From Saccharofermentans sp. (GTDB taxonomy: Bacteria; Bacillota; Clostridia; Saccharofermentanales; Saccharofermentanaceae): a stretch of 64,000 nucleotides of DNA. The position numbers were made by a program, and so were the translations under genes. This document shows, piece after piece, positions 1 to 11,308 of the stretch (positions are counted from its first letter, which is position 1; each line of letters begins with the position of its first letter). The notes under the pieces are model-generated. The model was given only the letters and a program-made list of their open reading frames with translations. It did no database searches and had not been told where the DNA came from. The stretch is from assembly GCA_024691325.1 (NCBI GenBank), contig JAILNR010000009.1, forward strand, positions 87,409 through 151,408. Direction: 5' to 3'.

Positions 1-1
1 C

Positions 2-235
2 ATTTGTACGATAAGGAAAGCTCCGGGCGAGTTCTTTGATATCTCAGGATCTGATGATGCATGTGTAAGTAATGTTCTCAAGGTCGATGTCGAAGGAGCA
101 GGGCATGTCAGATTAGAGGGAGACATAGAGCATATTACTTCTGCTGTATGGATATGCGGCGGAAACTCATACTCTATTACCTGCGAACCCATGAGTTTGG
201 ACGATATTACGGCTTTGATCGGGGAAGTTAACTGA
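2..235 (+). CDS. C-terminal part of an unidentified protein, truncated by the window edge
   Basis: Open frame from base 2 to TGA at 233-235; start lies outside the window. Confidence 0.5.
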   Translation: MCTIRKAPGEFFDISGSDDACVSNVLKVDVEGAGHVRLEGDIEHITSAVWICGGNSYSITCEPMSLDDITALIGEVN

Positions 236-308
236 TATACATTTATCACACTAAAGATTTGTGATAGAATACGCGGGTGTTATGAATTAAAGAAAAGAGG
301 TATTTCTT

Positions 309-1106
309 ATGAAGAAATTACTTACCGTCACACTCGCAGCTGCTATGCTTGCTTTGCCTCTTACGGCTTGTACTGATGTGGACACTGCTGAAGGTTCAGC
401 ATCCGCAACCGACGGACAGTTCGTCGTTGGCTTTGATGCTGAGTTCCCTCCGATGGGCTTTGTGGCTGATGACGGAACTTATACAGGTTTTGACTTGGAT
501 CTTGCAGCAGAGGTCGCTAACAGATTAGGTCTTGAGTTTGTAGCTCAGCCTATCGCATGGGATTCCAAGGACCAGGAACTTAATTCAGGTAACATTGACT
601 GTATCTGGAACGGATTTACCATCTCAGGCCGTGAAGATTCTTATGCATGGACGCAAGCATATATGGCTAACAACCAGGTCGTTGTCGTTAATGCTGATTC
701 TGCTATCTCTTCGCTCTCTGATCTTGCAGGTGCAGTTGTTGCGGTTCAGAAGGATTCTTCCGGACTTGCTGCCTTGGAGGAGAATACAGATCTTCTTAAT
801 TCATTTGCCGAGCTCGTTCAGGTTGATGACTATCTGAATGCCATGATGGAGCTTGAGTCCGGAGCTGTTGATGCTATCGTAATGGATGAGATCGTAGCAC
901 GTTACCAGATCCAGGAGTCAGGAAGCAACTTTGTTGTTCTTGATGAGTCTGTTGCATCTGAAGAGTATGGTGTCGGATTCGCTCTCGGTAATGAAGCATT
1001 AAGAGATCAGGTTCAGGAAGCTCTCGAGCAGATGGCCGAAGATGGTACTCTTGCTGAGATTTCAACCGAGTGGTTCGGTGAGGATATCACAACTATCGGA
1101 AAGTAA
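309..1106 (+). CDS. Amino-acid ABC transporter substrate-binding lipoprotein
   Basis: Lipobox (LPLTAC), FDAEFPPMGFVADDGTYTGFDLDLA typical of SBP family 3; followed by permease and ATPase. Confidence 0.93.
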   Translation: MKKLLTVTLAAAMLALPLTACTDVDTAEGSASATDGQFVVGFDAEFPPMGFVADDGTYTGFDLDLAAEVANRLGLEFVAQPIAWDSKDQELNSGNIDCIWNGFTISGREDSYAWTQAYMANNQVVVVNADSAISSLSDLAGAVVAVQKDSSGLAALEENTDLLNSFAELVQVDDYLNAMMELESGAVDAIVMDEIVARYQIQESGSNFVVLDESVASEEYGVGFALGNEALRDQVQEALEQMAEDGTLAEISTEWFGEDITTIGK

Positions 1107-1777
1107 TGGCGGAGCTTCAGTCGACACTATTTCAACTTGCAGGCGGATTAAGATTCACTGTTGGAATCTTTTTCCTGACATTGCTTTTTTCCATACCCCT
1201 CGGGCTTATTGTAGCCCGGGGGCGTATGTCTAAGAATAAGATTCTTGCGGGAGTCGTGCGTATCTATATCTCGGTCATGAGAGGAACGCCGCTGATGCTT
1301 CAGCTCCTGCTCGTTTACTTCGGTCCTTACTATGTATTCGGCGTTAAGCTTGCCGATCTTGATGTGGGACCTTTCAAATACCGTTTTGTTGCAACAATAA
1401 TCGGTTTCTCATTAAATTATGCTGCATACTTCGCAGAGATCTTCAGGGGAGGCATACAGTCTATGCCTGTAGGTCAGTACGAAGCAGCGCAGATATTGGG
1501 CTTTTCGCGCATGCAGACTTTCTTCAGGATAATCCTTCCGCAGGTGATAAAGAGGGTGCTGCCTTCTGTTACCAATGAGGTAATAACGCTTGTTAAGGAT
1601 ACTTCTCTGGCACAGGTGCTTGCCGTAACCGAGATGTTCACGATGGCAAAGAATCTGGCCTCAACACAGGTTTCTGTCATGCCTTTTATCGCGGCAGGTG
1701 CGTTCTACTATATTATGAACGGCGTCATCGAGATCGTGATGACACGAGCCGAGAAATCAATGAGTTACTATTCGTAA
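1106..1777 (+). CDS. Amino-acid ABC transporter permease (HisM/GlnP type)
   Basis: MRGTPLMLQLLLVYFG and EAAQILGFSRMQTFFRIILPQ signatures. Confidence 0.93.
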   Translation: MAELQSTLFQLAGGLRFTVGIFFLTLLFSIPLGLIVARGRMSKNKILAGVVRIYISVMRGTPLMLQLLLVYFGPYYVFGVKLADLDVGPFKYRFVATIIGFSLNYAAYFAEIFRGGIQSMPVGQYEAAQILGFSRMQTFFRIILPQVIKRVLPSVTNEVITLVKDTSLAQVLAVTEMFTMAKNLASTQVSVMPFIAAGAFYYIMNGVIEIVMTRAEKSMSYYS

Positions 1778-1780
1778 GAG

Positions 1781-2536
1781 GTGAGCATGGGCGTACTCGA
1801 GATGAAAGATATTTGCAAGTCATTTGACTCCCTTAAGGTCCTTAAGGGAATCGATCTTGAGGTCAAAAAAGGAGAGGTGGTGGCTATCATCGGTCCTTCG
1901 GGCGGCGGTAAGTCAACTCTTCTGCGCTGCGCGACCACGCTTGAGCATATCGATTCGGGGAGCATCGTTATAGCAGGTGAAACGCTTGTTAAGACTTCTA
2001 GCAGCGGTCTTACACAGTACACTGATAAGAAGACACTTCAGGACATAAGAGGAAAGTTCGGACTGGTGTTCCAGAACTTTAATCTTTTCCCGCATTTCTC
2101 GGTAAGACGCAATATAACCGAGTCTCTTGTCCATGTTCATAAGAAGAGCCGTGATGAGGCGGATGCCATCTGTGATGCGCTTCTTGAGAAGTTCGATCTG
2201 ACAAGTAAGGCTGACGCTTATCCTTGCAACCTGTCAGGAGGACAGCAGCAAAGAGTTTCCATTGCAAGGGCGCTCGCGGTCAATCCCGAGATACTCTTCT
2301 TTGATGAGCCGACTTCCGCGCTGGACCCCGAGCTTACATCCGGAGTTCTTAAGGTAATCCGTGAGCTTGCTAAGGAGAAGATGACGATGGTTATAGTTAC
2401 CCACGAGATGTCTTTCGCAAGGGATGTTGCCGATAAGATCGTCTTCATGGACGGAGGAGTCATCGTGGAGCAGGGTGCTGATGTCATCAGCAATCCGCAT
2501 AACGAGAGAACCAGGGAGTTCCTGTCGAAGTTCTGA
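1781..2536 (+). CDS. Amino-acid ABC transporter ATP-binding protein (GlnQ type)
   Basis: Walker A GPSGGGKST, LSGGQQQRV, Walker B ILFFDEPTSALD. Confidence 0.95.
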   Translation: MSMGVLEMKDICKSFDSLKVLKGIDLEVKKGEVVAIIGPSGGGKSTLLRCATTLEHIDSGSIVIAGETLVKTSSSGLTQYTDKKTLQDIRGKFGLVFQNFNLFPHFSVRRNITESLVHVHKKSRDEADAICDALLEKFDLTSKADAYPCNLSGGQQQRVSIARALAVNPEILFFDEPTSALDPELTSGVLKVIRELAKEKMTMVIVTHEMSFARDVADKIVFMDGGVIVEQGADVISNPHNERTREFLSKF

Positions 2537-2574
2537 TTTATTGACATATCGGGACTCAAGTGTTTTAATAATTC

Positions 2575-2852
2575 AAAGGCGCTGAAGGGAAAAAAGATGC
2601 GCAGAACCTGTTAAGAGAGCCGGCGGGTGGTGTGAGACGGTACAGGGAGCGTAATGATGAGTCGTCCCGGAGCCATAAGACTTAAAGCTTATGTGAGTAG
2701 GTCTTATCGGGTTCTCCCGTTACAGAGAAGGGTGTTGATAGACACCGCTGAGTGAGGTCCATGACCTAAGAAGAGTGGTACCGCGGAAATTAAGTCTTTT
2801 CGTCTCTTCTTCGTGCAAGATGTATTCCTTGTGCGAAGAGGAGACTTTTATT
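2575..2852 (+). promoter_or_regulatory. T-box riboswitch leader upstream of ilvB
   Basis: AGAGAG...GGTGTGAGA stem I signals, GTCGTCCCGGAG specifier-like segment (2661), T-box AAGAGTGGTACCGCGG (2770-2785), terminator hairpin GTCTCTTCTTCGTGCAAG/CTTGTGCGAAGAGGAGAC plus T-run. Confidence 0.92.
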
Positions 2853-2877
2853 TTGAGAAAAAGGAGAGACTTTGATC

Positions 2878-4545
2878 ATGAAACTGAGCGGAGCAGAAAT
2901 CGTAGTTGAGACTTTGATCGAACAGAAAGTTAAGACTATCTTCGGTTACCCCGGAGGAACCGTACTTGATATCTACGATCAGCTCTATAAGAAGAGCGAC
3001 CGTATAACTCATATCCTGACAGCTCACGAGCAGGGCGCTGCACATGCTGCTGACGGATATGCGAGAGCAACAGGTGAGATCGGGGTCGTACTTGCGACAT
3101 CAGGTCCCGGTGCAACCAATCTCGTTACGGGAATTGCAACAGCACATCTTGATTCAGTCCCTCTTCTTGCGATAACAGGTAATGTTGCCAATAACATGAT
3201 CGGAAGAGACTGCTTCCAGGAGATCGATATCTCCGGTGTGACTTTACCTATCACCAAGCATAACTTCATCGTACATAACGTCGAGGATCTTGCAGACACG
3301 ATTAGAGAAGCTATAAGGATCGCGAAGTCCGGCCGTCCCGGTCCGGTTCTCGTTGATATCCCCAAGGATATCCAGCTTGCCAAGTGTGAGTTTACTTACA
3401 AGGCTCCGGTAACAAAGGATGAGCCGGATCCTTCATCTGATGAAGCCGTTAAAGAGGCTGTTAAGATGATCGCTGAGTCGAACAGGCCTTATATCTACTT
3501 CGGAGGCGGTGCGGTAAGAGCCGGTGCCGGAGCTTTGATTTCCGAGCTTGCGGATAAGATTGATGCGGTTATCGGATGTTCTTTAATGGGATTGTCCGAG
3601 CTCCCCACCAAGCTTGACAGATTCCTGGGCTTCCAGGGAATGCATGGTCACTATGCTTCTTCCAAGGCAATGGCAAAGGCGGATCTTATTATTGCCATAG
3701 GTGTACGTTTTTCTGACCGTTCCACGGGAGATGCACAGAAGTTCTCTGCAGGTGCAAGAAAGATACACATCGATATCGATGCTGCTGAAATAGACAAGAA
3801 CGTTAAGGTTAATCTCGGCGTTTCCTGCGATATCTCAGACTTTTTAAGAAAACTCATCGATGTTGTTGATTATAAGCGTAATCCTAACTGGATGACCAAG
3901 GTTGCAAAGCTTCGTGAGCAGGAAGCCCAGCAGGCAGTTCCTGATTTCCTGCCTGAGCAGGCGATTAAGGCTGTATCTGATATTGTTGATGAGGATACTG
4001 AGATTGTTACGGATGTTGGTCAGCACCAGATGTGGACAGCCCAGTTCTACGACTTTAAGAAGAAGAGAACATGGATATCATCGGGCGGTCTCGGAACAAT
4101 GGGATTCGGTATGGGAGCTGCCATAGGATCAGCTTACGGAAGTGGTAAGAGATCTGTTCTTATTACAGGTGACGGAAGCTTCGGTATGGATCTTACAGAG
4201 CTTGCTACGGCAGTTACCTACAACGTTCCTCTGACGATAGTTGTTATGAACAACAGTGTTCTTGGTATGGTCCGTCAGCTTCAGAATCTGTTTTATGATA
4301 AGGTTTATTCGAATACTACGCTCGACAGGAAGACTGACTTCGTTAAACTTGCCGAGGCATTCGGTGCCAAGGGTTTCCGCGCAACGGATGAGGAAGAGTT
4401 CCGCGAAGTGTTCGAGGAAGCTTATAAGATCGACGGTCCTGCGGTAATTGATCTTTTGATTGATAAGGACGAGATGGTTTTGCCTATGCTTCGTCCGGGC
4501 GGAACCTTTGACCATCTGATTCTCGACAAGGAGGATAGGGCATGA
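2878..4545 (+). CDS. ilvB: Acetolactate synthase large subunit
   Basis: ThDP-enzyme sequence (FGYPGGTVLDIYD, GDGSFGMDLTELATA); followed by ilvN/C/D. ORF track gives an upstream TTG start at 2872. Confidence 0.95.
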   Translation: MKLSGAEIVVETLIEQKVKTIFGYPGGTVLDIYDQLYKKSDRITHILTAHEQGAAHAADGYARATGEIGVVLATSGPGATNLVTGIATAHLDSVPLLAITGNVANNMIGRDCFQEIDISGVTLPITKHNFIVHNVEDLADTIREAIRIAKSGRPGPVLVDIPKDIQLAKCEFTYKAPVTKDEPDPSSDEAVKEAVKMIAESNRPYIYFGGGAVRAGAGALISELADKIDAVIGCSLMGLSELPTKLDRFLGFQGMHGHYASSKAMAKADLIIAIGVRFSDRSTGDAQKFSAGARKIHIDIDAAEIDKNVKVNLGVSCDISDFLRKLIDVVDYKRNPNWMTKVAKLREQEAQQAVPDFLPEQAIKAVSDIVDEDTEIVTDVGQHQMWTAQFYDFKKKRTWISSGGLGTMGFGMGAAIGSAYGSGKRSVLITGDGSFGMDLTELATAVTYNVPLTIVVMNNSVLGMVRQLQNLFYDKVYSNTTLDRKTDFVKLAEAFGAKGFRATDEEEFREVFEEAYKIDGPAVIDLLIDKDEMVLPMLRPGGTFDHLILDKEDRA

Positions 4546-5045
4546 ATAAGCAAAGTTATGTAATTGCGGCATTTGTGGAGAACAAATCCGGTGTCCTCAT
4601 GAGAGTAACAAGTATGTTTAACAGAAGAGGATTCAATATCGATACTCTTACAGTGGGAGAGACCGAGTCTTCTGAGTATTCGCGTATCACACTGACTTTC
4701 TCAGGTGATCAGGATGATCTTCAGCAACTGGTAAGCCAGCTTCAGAAGCTTTATAATGTCAAGAAGGTTGAGGTTATAAGCGCTGAGGTCGGTATCAGAA
4801 GAGAACTCCTTCTTATCAAGGTTAAGAATTCAGCACAGACCAGAAGCGATCTTAGGGATGCGGTTGATGTCTTTAAGGCAAAGATCGTCGATTACTCTGC
4901 TGAGGCTATGTGTCTTGAAGTAACGGGTGATTCGACCAAGATTGATAATTTTATCGACAATATGAAACCTTTTGGGATCATAGAGATGTGCAGAACGGGC
5001 ATCGTGGCTTTGGAGCGCGGTTCCGAGAGCATTTTAAGCAAGTAA
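4542..5045 (+). CDS. ilvN: Acetolactate synthase small subunit
   Basis: ACT domain (VENKSGVLMRVTSMFNRRGFNIDTLTVG); overlaps ilvB by 4 nt. Confidence 0.95.
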   Translation: MNKQSYVIAAFVENKSGVLMRVTSMFNRRGFNIDTLTVGETESSEYSRITLTFSGDQDDLQQLVSQLQKLYNVKKVEVISAEVGIRRELLLIKVKNSAQTRSDLRDAVDVFKAKIVDYSAEAMCLEVTGDSTKIDNFIDNMKPFGIIEMCRTGIVALERGSESILSK

Positions 5046-5049
5046 ATAA

Positions 5050-6096
<1,047 letters not shown>

Positions 6097-6118
6097 TATA
6101 ATATATATTCAGAGAAGC

Positions 6119-6154
6119 GATCCTCCCGGGGACTGCCCTCGGGAGGATTTTTTT
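6119..6154 (+). terminator. Rho-independent terminator between ilvC and ilvD
   Basis: ATCCTCCCGGGG...CCTCGGGAGGAT followed by T7. Confidence 0.85.
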
Positions 6155-6171
6155 GAAAGAAGGTTTATGTC

Positions 6172-7833
6172 ATGATCAAAGATACAATAGTTGACGGTTT
6201 CTCGAATGCGCCCCACAGGTCGCTTTATCACGCACTCGGTCTTACAAAGGAAGAACTCGAGCGCCCGTTGATCGGAATCGTTAATTCCTATAATGAGATA
6301 GTTCCCGGTCATATGAATATCGATAAGATCGTGGAGGCTGTTAAGGCAGGTGTAAGACTTGCCGGAGGAACACCTGTCGAGTTCCCGGCGATCGCTGTCT
6401 GCGACGGTATTGCCATGGGTCACATAGGAATGAAGTATTCACTTGTGACAAGAGATCTTATAGCGGATTCCACGGAGTCCATGGTTCTTGCTCACGGATT
6501 CGACGGACTGGTCATGATACCTAACTGTGATAAGAATGTTCCGGGTCTTCTTATGGCTGCCGCAAGACTTAATATACCTACTGTTTTTGTAAGCGGCGGA
6601 CCTATGCTTGCAGGTAAGGTTGACGGGAAGAAGCGTTCCCTTTCTGCGATGTTTGAAGCAACCGGTGCTTATGCCGCAGGCAAGATAGATGATGAGAAAC
6701 TCGAGGAGTTTGTAAATAAGGTTTGTCCTTCCTGCGGATCGTGTTCAGGTATGTATACTGCCAATTCCATGAACTGTCTTACCGAGGTTCTCGGTATGGG
6801 ACTTAAGGGTAATGGTACTATTCCCGCAGCTTATTCCGACAGGATCATCCTTGCCAAGCATGCGGGTATGCAGGTGATGGAGTGCGTTAAGAATAATATC
6901 CGTCCGAGAGACATTCTTACAAAGGATGCTTTTGAGAATGCTATCGCAGCTGATATGGCTATCGGATGTTCAACAAACTCTATGCTTCACATTCCCGCTA
7001 TTGCAAATGAATGCGGATTAAGTATTGATCTTGATCATATCAATGAGATATCTGAAAGAACTCCGAATATATGTCATCTTGCTCCTGCAGGCCCGACATA
7101 TATGGAGGATCTTAATGAGGCCGGCGGTATCTACGCCGTTATGAAGGAAATGCTCGACGGAGGCCTTCTTAACGGAGACGTCATGACTGTTACCGGCAAG
7201 ACATTAAAAGAGAATGTTAAAAACAGCACAGTTATCGATCCCGAGGTTATAAGACCTCTTGATAATCCTTTCACCAAGGAAGGCGGACTTGCTGTTCTTA
7301 AGGGTAATCTCGCACCGGACGGCTGCGTAGTTAAAAGATCTGCAGTTGCTCCCGAGATGCTCGTTCATGAAGGCCCTGCAAGATGCTTCAACAGTGAAGA
7401 GGAAGCGATCAAGTTTATCTACGACGGTAAGGTAAAGGCCGGAGATGTAATTGTTATAAGATATGAAGGTCCTGCAGGCGGCCCCGGTATGAGAGAGATG
7501 CTTTCTCCTACTTCTGCCATCGCCGGTGCAGGTCTTGATAAGGATGTTGCACTTATTACTGACGGACGATTCTCCGGTGCAACAAGAGGTGCTTCCATAG
7601 GTCATGTAAGTCCCGAAGCTGTATCGGGCGGAACGATCGCTTATATCAAGGATGGAGACATCATCTCGATAAACATCCCTGAGTATAAGATAGAACTCAA
7701 GGTCTCTGACGAGGAGCTTGAGCAAAGAAGAAAGACTATGCCGCTTCTGAAGAAGCCTGAACTTACCGGATATCTCAAGCGTTACTCCAGGATGGTTTCT
7801 TCAGCTGACAAGGGTGCGATCATAAACTACTGA
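6172..7833 (+). CDS. ilvD: Dihydroxy-acid dehydratase
   Basis: [59 protein letters not shown]. Confidence 0.97.
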   Translation: MIKDTIVDGFSNAPHRSLYHALGLTKEELERPLIGIVNSYNEIVPGHMNIDKIVEAVKAGVRLAGGTPVEFPAIAVCDGIAMGHIGMKYSLVTRDLIADSTESMVLAHGFDGLVMIPNCDKNVPGLLMAAARLNIPTVFVSGGPMLAGKVDGKKRSLSAMFEATGAYAAGKIDDEKLEEFVNKVCPSCGSCSGMYTANSMNCLTEVLGMGLKGNGTIPAAYSDRIILAKHAGMQVMECVKNNIRPRDILTKDAFENAIAADMAIGCSTNSMLHIPAIANECGLSIDLDHINEISERTPNICHLAPAGPTYMEDLNEAGGIYAVMKEMLDGGLLNGDVMTVTGKTLKENVKNSTVIDPEVIRPLDNPFTKEGGLAVLKGNLAPDGCVVKRSAVAPEMLVHEGPARCFNSEEEAIKFIYDGKVKAGDVIVIRYEGPAGGPGMREMLSPTSAIAGAGLDKDVALITDGRFSGATRGASIGHVSPEAVSGGTIAYIKDGDIISINIPEYKIELKVSDEELEQRRKTMPLLKKPELTGYLKRYSRMVSSADKGAIINY

Positions 7834-7834
7834 T

Positions 7835-9043
7835 ATGAAGACTTCCGGAAATAAAACCGTCAGGATCATAGTAATATCCCTGATACTCCTGCTTATTATC
7901 ACAGGTGCTTATGTTGTCTACCTTAAAAGATCCTCAGATAGAGTGAGAGTGTACGATATGGATTCTGATGAGATTTCCGTTGAAGTCTTTAATCCGGAAG
8001 GGAAGGTCTGGGATGATATGTACAGATATCCCGGTCACCCGTGCGGAGCCGAGTATTCGGTCAACATAGACAACAACAGCAAAATAAGAATGTCAGACTG
8101 GACGATCAGCATTGAGTTCGACGGACCGTTTGAAATCGATTCTTCCTGGAACGGTGTGTTTGAAGCGGATGGTAATACGCTCAAATTTACACCTGAAGGG
8201 GAACTTGTAGTTATTGAGCCTGAGGGAGGAAGATATTTTGGTGCCGTTTTGTATTCAAGATATCTTCTTAATGTTGTGTCTTATACGGTAACGGGAAAGA
8301 TGACTCCCGATCCTTTCATGATGCCGCTTACTTACCTCATTGCTTTTATGTATGCTCTTTGGCTTGTCTATCTGGGTTCACATGTTCTCTCATATGCAAA
8401 GATCGAGAGCCTTCTTAAGCAAAGAGCGCATGACATTGAGATCATAGACCAGTCCATCAGAACTTTCACATCATTTGTTGATGCGAAGGACAGTTATACA
8501 AGAAACCATTCACTTCGTGTCGCTATCTATGCCAAGGAAATCGGAAGAAGGATCGGACTTGATGATAACGAACTTCAGGATCTTTACTATGGAACACTGC
8601 TTCATGATGTCGGAAAGATAGGCATTCCTGATGAGATCTTAAGAAATAAGGGAAGGCTCAATGAAATGGAGTATGAGATCATCAAGACTCATCCTTCAAA
8701 GGGTAAGGATATGCTTAAGGACTTCACGGCTATTCCCAAGATATCCGACGCTGCTTATTATCACCATGAAAGATATGACGGTAACGGTTATCCCGAAGGT
8801 CTCAAGGGTGAGAAGATTCCTCTGTATGCCAGGATTGCAAGTATCGCAGATGCTTATGATGCGATGTCATCCAACCGCCGCTACAGAAAGTCTCTGAGCC
8901 GCGAGAAGACTATTTCAGAATTCAAAGAGAACTCAGGCACACAGTTTGATCCTGAATTGGTACCCGTAATCATCAGTATGATAGAAGACGGTTTTACTGA
9001 CAGGATTCAGGAAGAATACGGTCAGGATGCCGACGAGGATTAA
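7835..9043 (+). CDS. Membrane-anchored HD-GYP domain protein (putative c-di-GMP phosphodiesterase)
   Basis: LHDVGKIGIPDEIL, HHERYDGNGYPEGLKGEKIPLYARI; N-terminal TM segments. Confidence 0.9.
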   Translation: MKTSGNKTVRIIVISLILLLIITGAYVVYLKRSSDRVRVYDMDSDEISVEVFNPEGKVWDDMYRYPGHPCGAEYSVNIDNNSKIRMSDWTISIEFDGPFEIDSSWNGVFEADGNTLKFTPEGELVVIEPEGGRYFGAVLYSRYLLNVVSYTVTGKMTPDPFMMPLTYLIAFMYALWLVYLGSHVLSYAKIESLLKQRAHDIEIIDQSIRTFTSFVDAKDSYTRNHSLRVAIYAKEIGRRIGLDDNELQDLYYGTLLHDVGKIGIPDEILRNKGRLNEMEYEIIKTHPSKGKDMLKDFTAIPKISDAAYYHHERYDGNGYPEGLKGEKIPLYARIASIADAYDAMSSNRRYRKSLSREKTISEFKENSGTQFDPELVPVIISMIEDGFTDRIQEEYGQDADED

Positions 9044-10260
9044 CGGTTAACAATAAACCCGGCAATACCGGGAAGGTATTCTGACAGGAAATCCGACAGG
9101 GTGAGAACTATAAAGGACCAGAATACAGGCGACTTAACTGCTTGTCCTATCAAAGCCGACTTTGAAGGCTCCCCGGGTGCACGGTAGATCTTAATGTATC
9201 TTTTATAGAATACACACAGAAGCACGATACCCGTAACGGCGATAAGGAGCAGTAACAAAACCCAGCCCATAAATCCCATCATGATCAAAGCCGTGAATGT
9301 ATCCATGTTATCTGCAAGATCGGGATTATCGTGAACAATAGGGTACAGTTTTGATAAGATCGATGTCGTTACGACGGATGTCGACAGATTAACTGCCATG
9401 TGAAGGAATATCGTATAGCGGATCCTTCCGGTTCTTATATAGACATGAGCAAATAATGCACCTGCCAAAGTCGCGAAGAAGAACTGCTGGAAGTTTCCGT
9501 GGAAAAGACCGAACATCAGACCCGAGAGGGCGATGCTTATAAACTCACCATATTTGATAGTGCGGTCGATGAGGATCTTCCTGAACATAAGCTCTTCGAA
9601 TATGGGAGCGAGTACACCGACAGTTAAAACCCTTTCGAAAAGTGAGGAGTTAAGCATCATCTCGGTGATGGTGGAGCTCGCATTTGAATTGAAGGGGATT
9701 GTCAGAGCCATATGTACAGGCGCTCCGATGAATGCCCCGACCATGCAAAGACCGGCGACAATGGATACATACATAAGGAACTTCGGAAGTCCGAGTGCTT
9801 TTTGCCCGATCTTCATTGCGGGAGTTTTCCTCGCACTTAAAGCAAGTGAAGGGAAACCTATCACATACATGGTTACGATAGTCATAAGGAATGCGATGCT
9901 TATGTAGTGTGCTTCATAAAAGTCAGTCATGTCTTTGGAGCTTATAAGAGCACGTCTTATGAGGTAAGGGAAGACAGTCGTTACGATACACAAAACCGAG
10001 AATGCTCTTTCAACCGAATCGACGCGTAAAGTTAATGGATCGTGGACCTTGTTTATAATTCCCGTGACTACTGAAAGTATGAGAAACAAAGCCGATACAC
10101 CAAGGTATATCAAAGGCAGATAATTAAGAATGCTGTTCCCGGAATCGGTCACGACCAAAACGTTGTTAGCAGTTCTTACAGCGGTAAAAAGAACCGCAAG
10201 GATCAAAAGCAGCCAGGGCAAAACTTTGTTGTTTCGAATTTCAGTATTTTCCATATTCAT
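9040..10260 (-). CDS. CPBP family intramembrane metalloprotease
   Basis: APIFEELMFRK (EExxxR) and FGLFHGNFQQF motifs, multiple TM helices. Confidence 0.88.
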   Translation of the reverse strand: MNMENTEIRNNKVLPWLLLILAVLFTAVRTANNVLVVTDSGNSILNYLPLIYLGVSALFLILSVVTGIINKVHDPLTLRVDSVERAFSVLCIVTTVFPYLIRRALISSKDMTDFYEAHYISIAFLMTIVTMYVIGFPSLALSARKTPAMKIGQKALGLPKFLMYVSIVAGLCMVGAFIGAPVHMALTIPFNSNASSTITEMMLNSSLFERVLTVGVLAPIFEELMFRKILIDRTIKYGEFISIALSGLMFGLFHGNFQQFFFATLAGALFAHVYIRTGRIRYTIFLHMAVNLSTSVVTTSILSKLYPIVHDNPDLADNMDTFTALIMMGFMGWVLLLLLIAVTGIVLLCVFYKRYIKIYRAPGEPSKSALIGQAVKSPVFWSFIVLTLSDFLSEYLPGIAGFIVNR

Positions 10261-10372
10261 AATCTCCCATCCGAGTAGTGATTATACCAAATTAACATTT
10301 ATTCGTGAATTATCGCAAAGTGTTGTTGATAGGGTTTGCTTCAAATGTGATAATTAAAGCCGAGGTTTATTT

Positions 10373-11302
10373 ATGAGTGACTCTAACAAAACATACGGTT
10401 TTTACGGCTGGGAGAATGCTGATGTTCTCCCCACTGATCCCAATTATAAGAATGTCGGCACCCCGTGCGATCTTTATGATCTGCTTTCAAAGATCTGGCA
10501 GCGGGACACCTGTGCTCCGAGAATGGCATCTGAATGGAGTGAATCCAACAAGACTTTAGGCCAGTGTTCCATAACCGCATTTCTTGTGCAGGACATTTAT
10601 GGAGGCGAAGTCTACGGCATCTTAAGGCCGGGCGGCAATTACCACTGCTATAACGTGGTTGACGGCAAAGTCTTTGACCTGACCTCTGAGCAGTTCGGGG
10701 AGGAAGCGGGGACACTTAAGTACGAGGGCAACCCACTGCAGTTAAGGCAGGACCACTTCTCGAAAAGGGAGAAGAGGCTGCGCTATGAGCTTTTAAGGAG
10801 CAGGCTGCAGGAAGCGGCGGGAGCTTTTCGCAAGATGAGAAGATTCGGTCAGCAGATCCCTTATGAGAAATGCTATGAGATATTGGAAAAGCAGTGGAGA
10901 GGCGTACTGTCACTTGAAGGCGATAACGGGTATCCCCACAGCATTGTGGTGGATTACTTCTTCGACTGTGTGACGGGGAAAATATACTTTCATGGAGCGA
11001 AGGAAGGTTATAAGGTTGATCTGATTAAGCTTAACCCGAAGGCGTGCTTTTGTGTTTACGATGAAGGGTTTAAGAAGGATGGGCAGTGGGCTCTTAATAT
11101 CAACAGTGTTATCTGTTACGGAAAGATGAGATTTATAGATCCTGAGGAGACAATCTTTCAAGATTCATTAAAAAGACTCGGGAGAAAGTATTATACTTCC
11201 GATGAAGAAGTAACAAATGAAATAGAAAGAGCCGGCAGCCGTGTGCTTATGACGGAGTTTTCCATCGAGCGTATGACAGGGAAGCTGGTTAATGAGTCGT
11301 GA
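10373..11302 (+). CDS. Two-domain protein: YunG-like N-terminus, NimA-like/pyridoxamine-oxidase-like split-barrel C-terminus
   Basis: N-term WSESNKTLGQCSITAFLVQDIYGGEVYG; C-term RGVLSLEGDNGYPHSIVVDYFFD..GKIYFHGAKEGYKVD. Confidence 0.75.
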   Translation: MSDSNKTYGFYGWENADVLPTDPNYKNVGTPCDLYDLLSKIWQRDTCAPRMASEWSESNKTLGQCSITAFLVQDIYGGEVYGILRPGGNYHCYNVVDGKVFDLTSEQFGEEAGTLKYEGNPLQLRQDHFSKREKRLRYELLRSRLQEAAGAFRKMRRFGQQIPYEKCYEILEKQWRGVLSLEGDNGYPHSIVVDYFFDCVTGKIYFHGAKEGYKVDLIKLNPKACFCVYDEGFKKDGQWALNINSVICYGKMRFIDPEETIFQDSLKRLGRKYYTSDEEVTNEIERAGSRVLMTEFSIERMTGKLVNES

Positions 11303-11308
11303 CGGTTT

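Noticed and set aside
240-275. TATCACA...TGTGATA inverted repeat upstream of the amino-acid ABC transporter
   Set aside because: No T-run and no recognised operator; too short to claim as a terminator or binding site
7204-7725. 173-aa minus-strand ORF opposite ilvD
   Set aside because: Antisense shadow of conserved coding sequence
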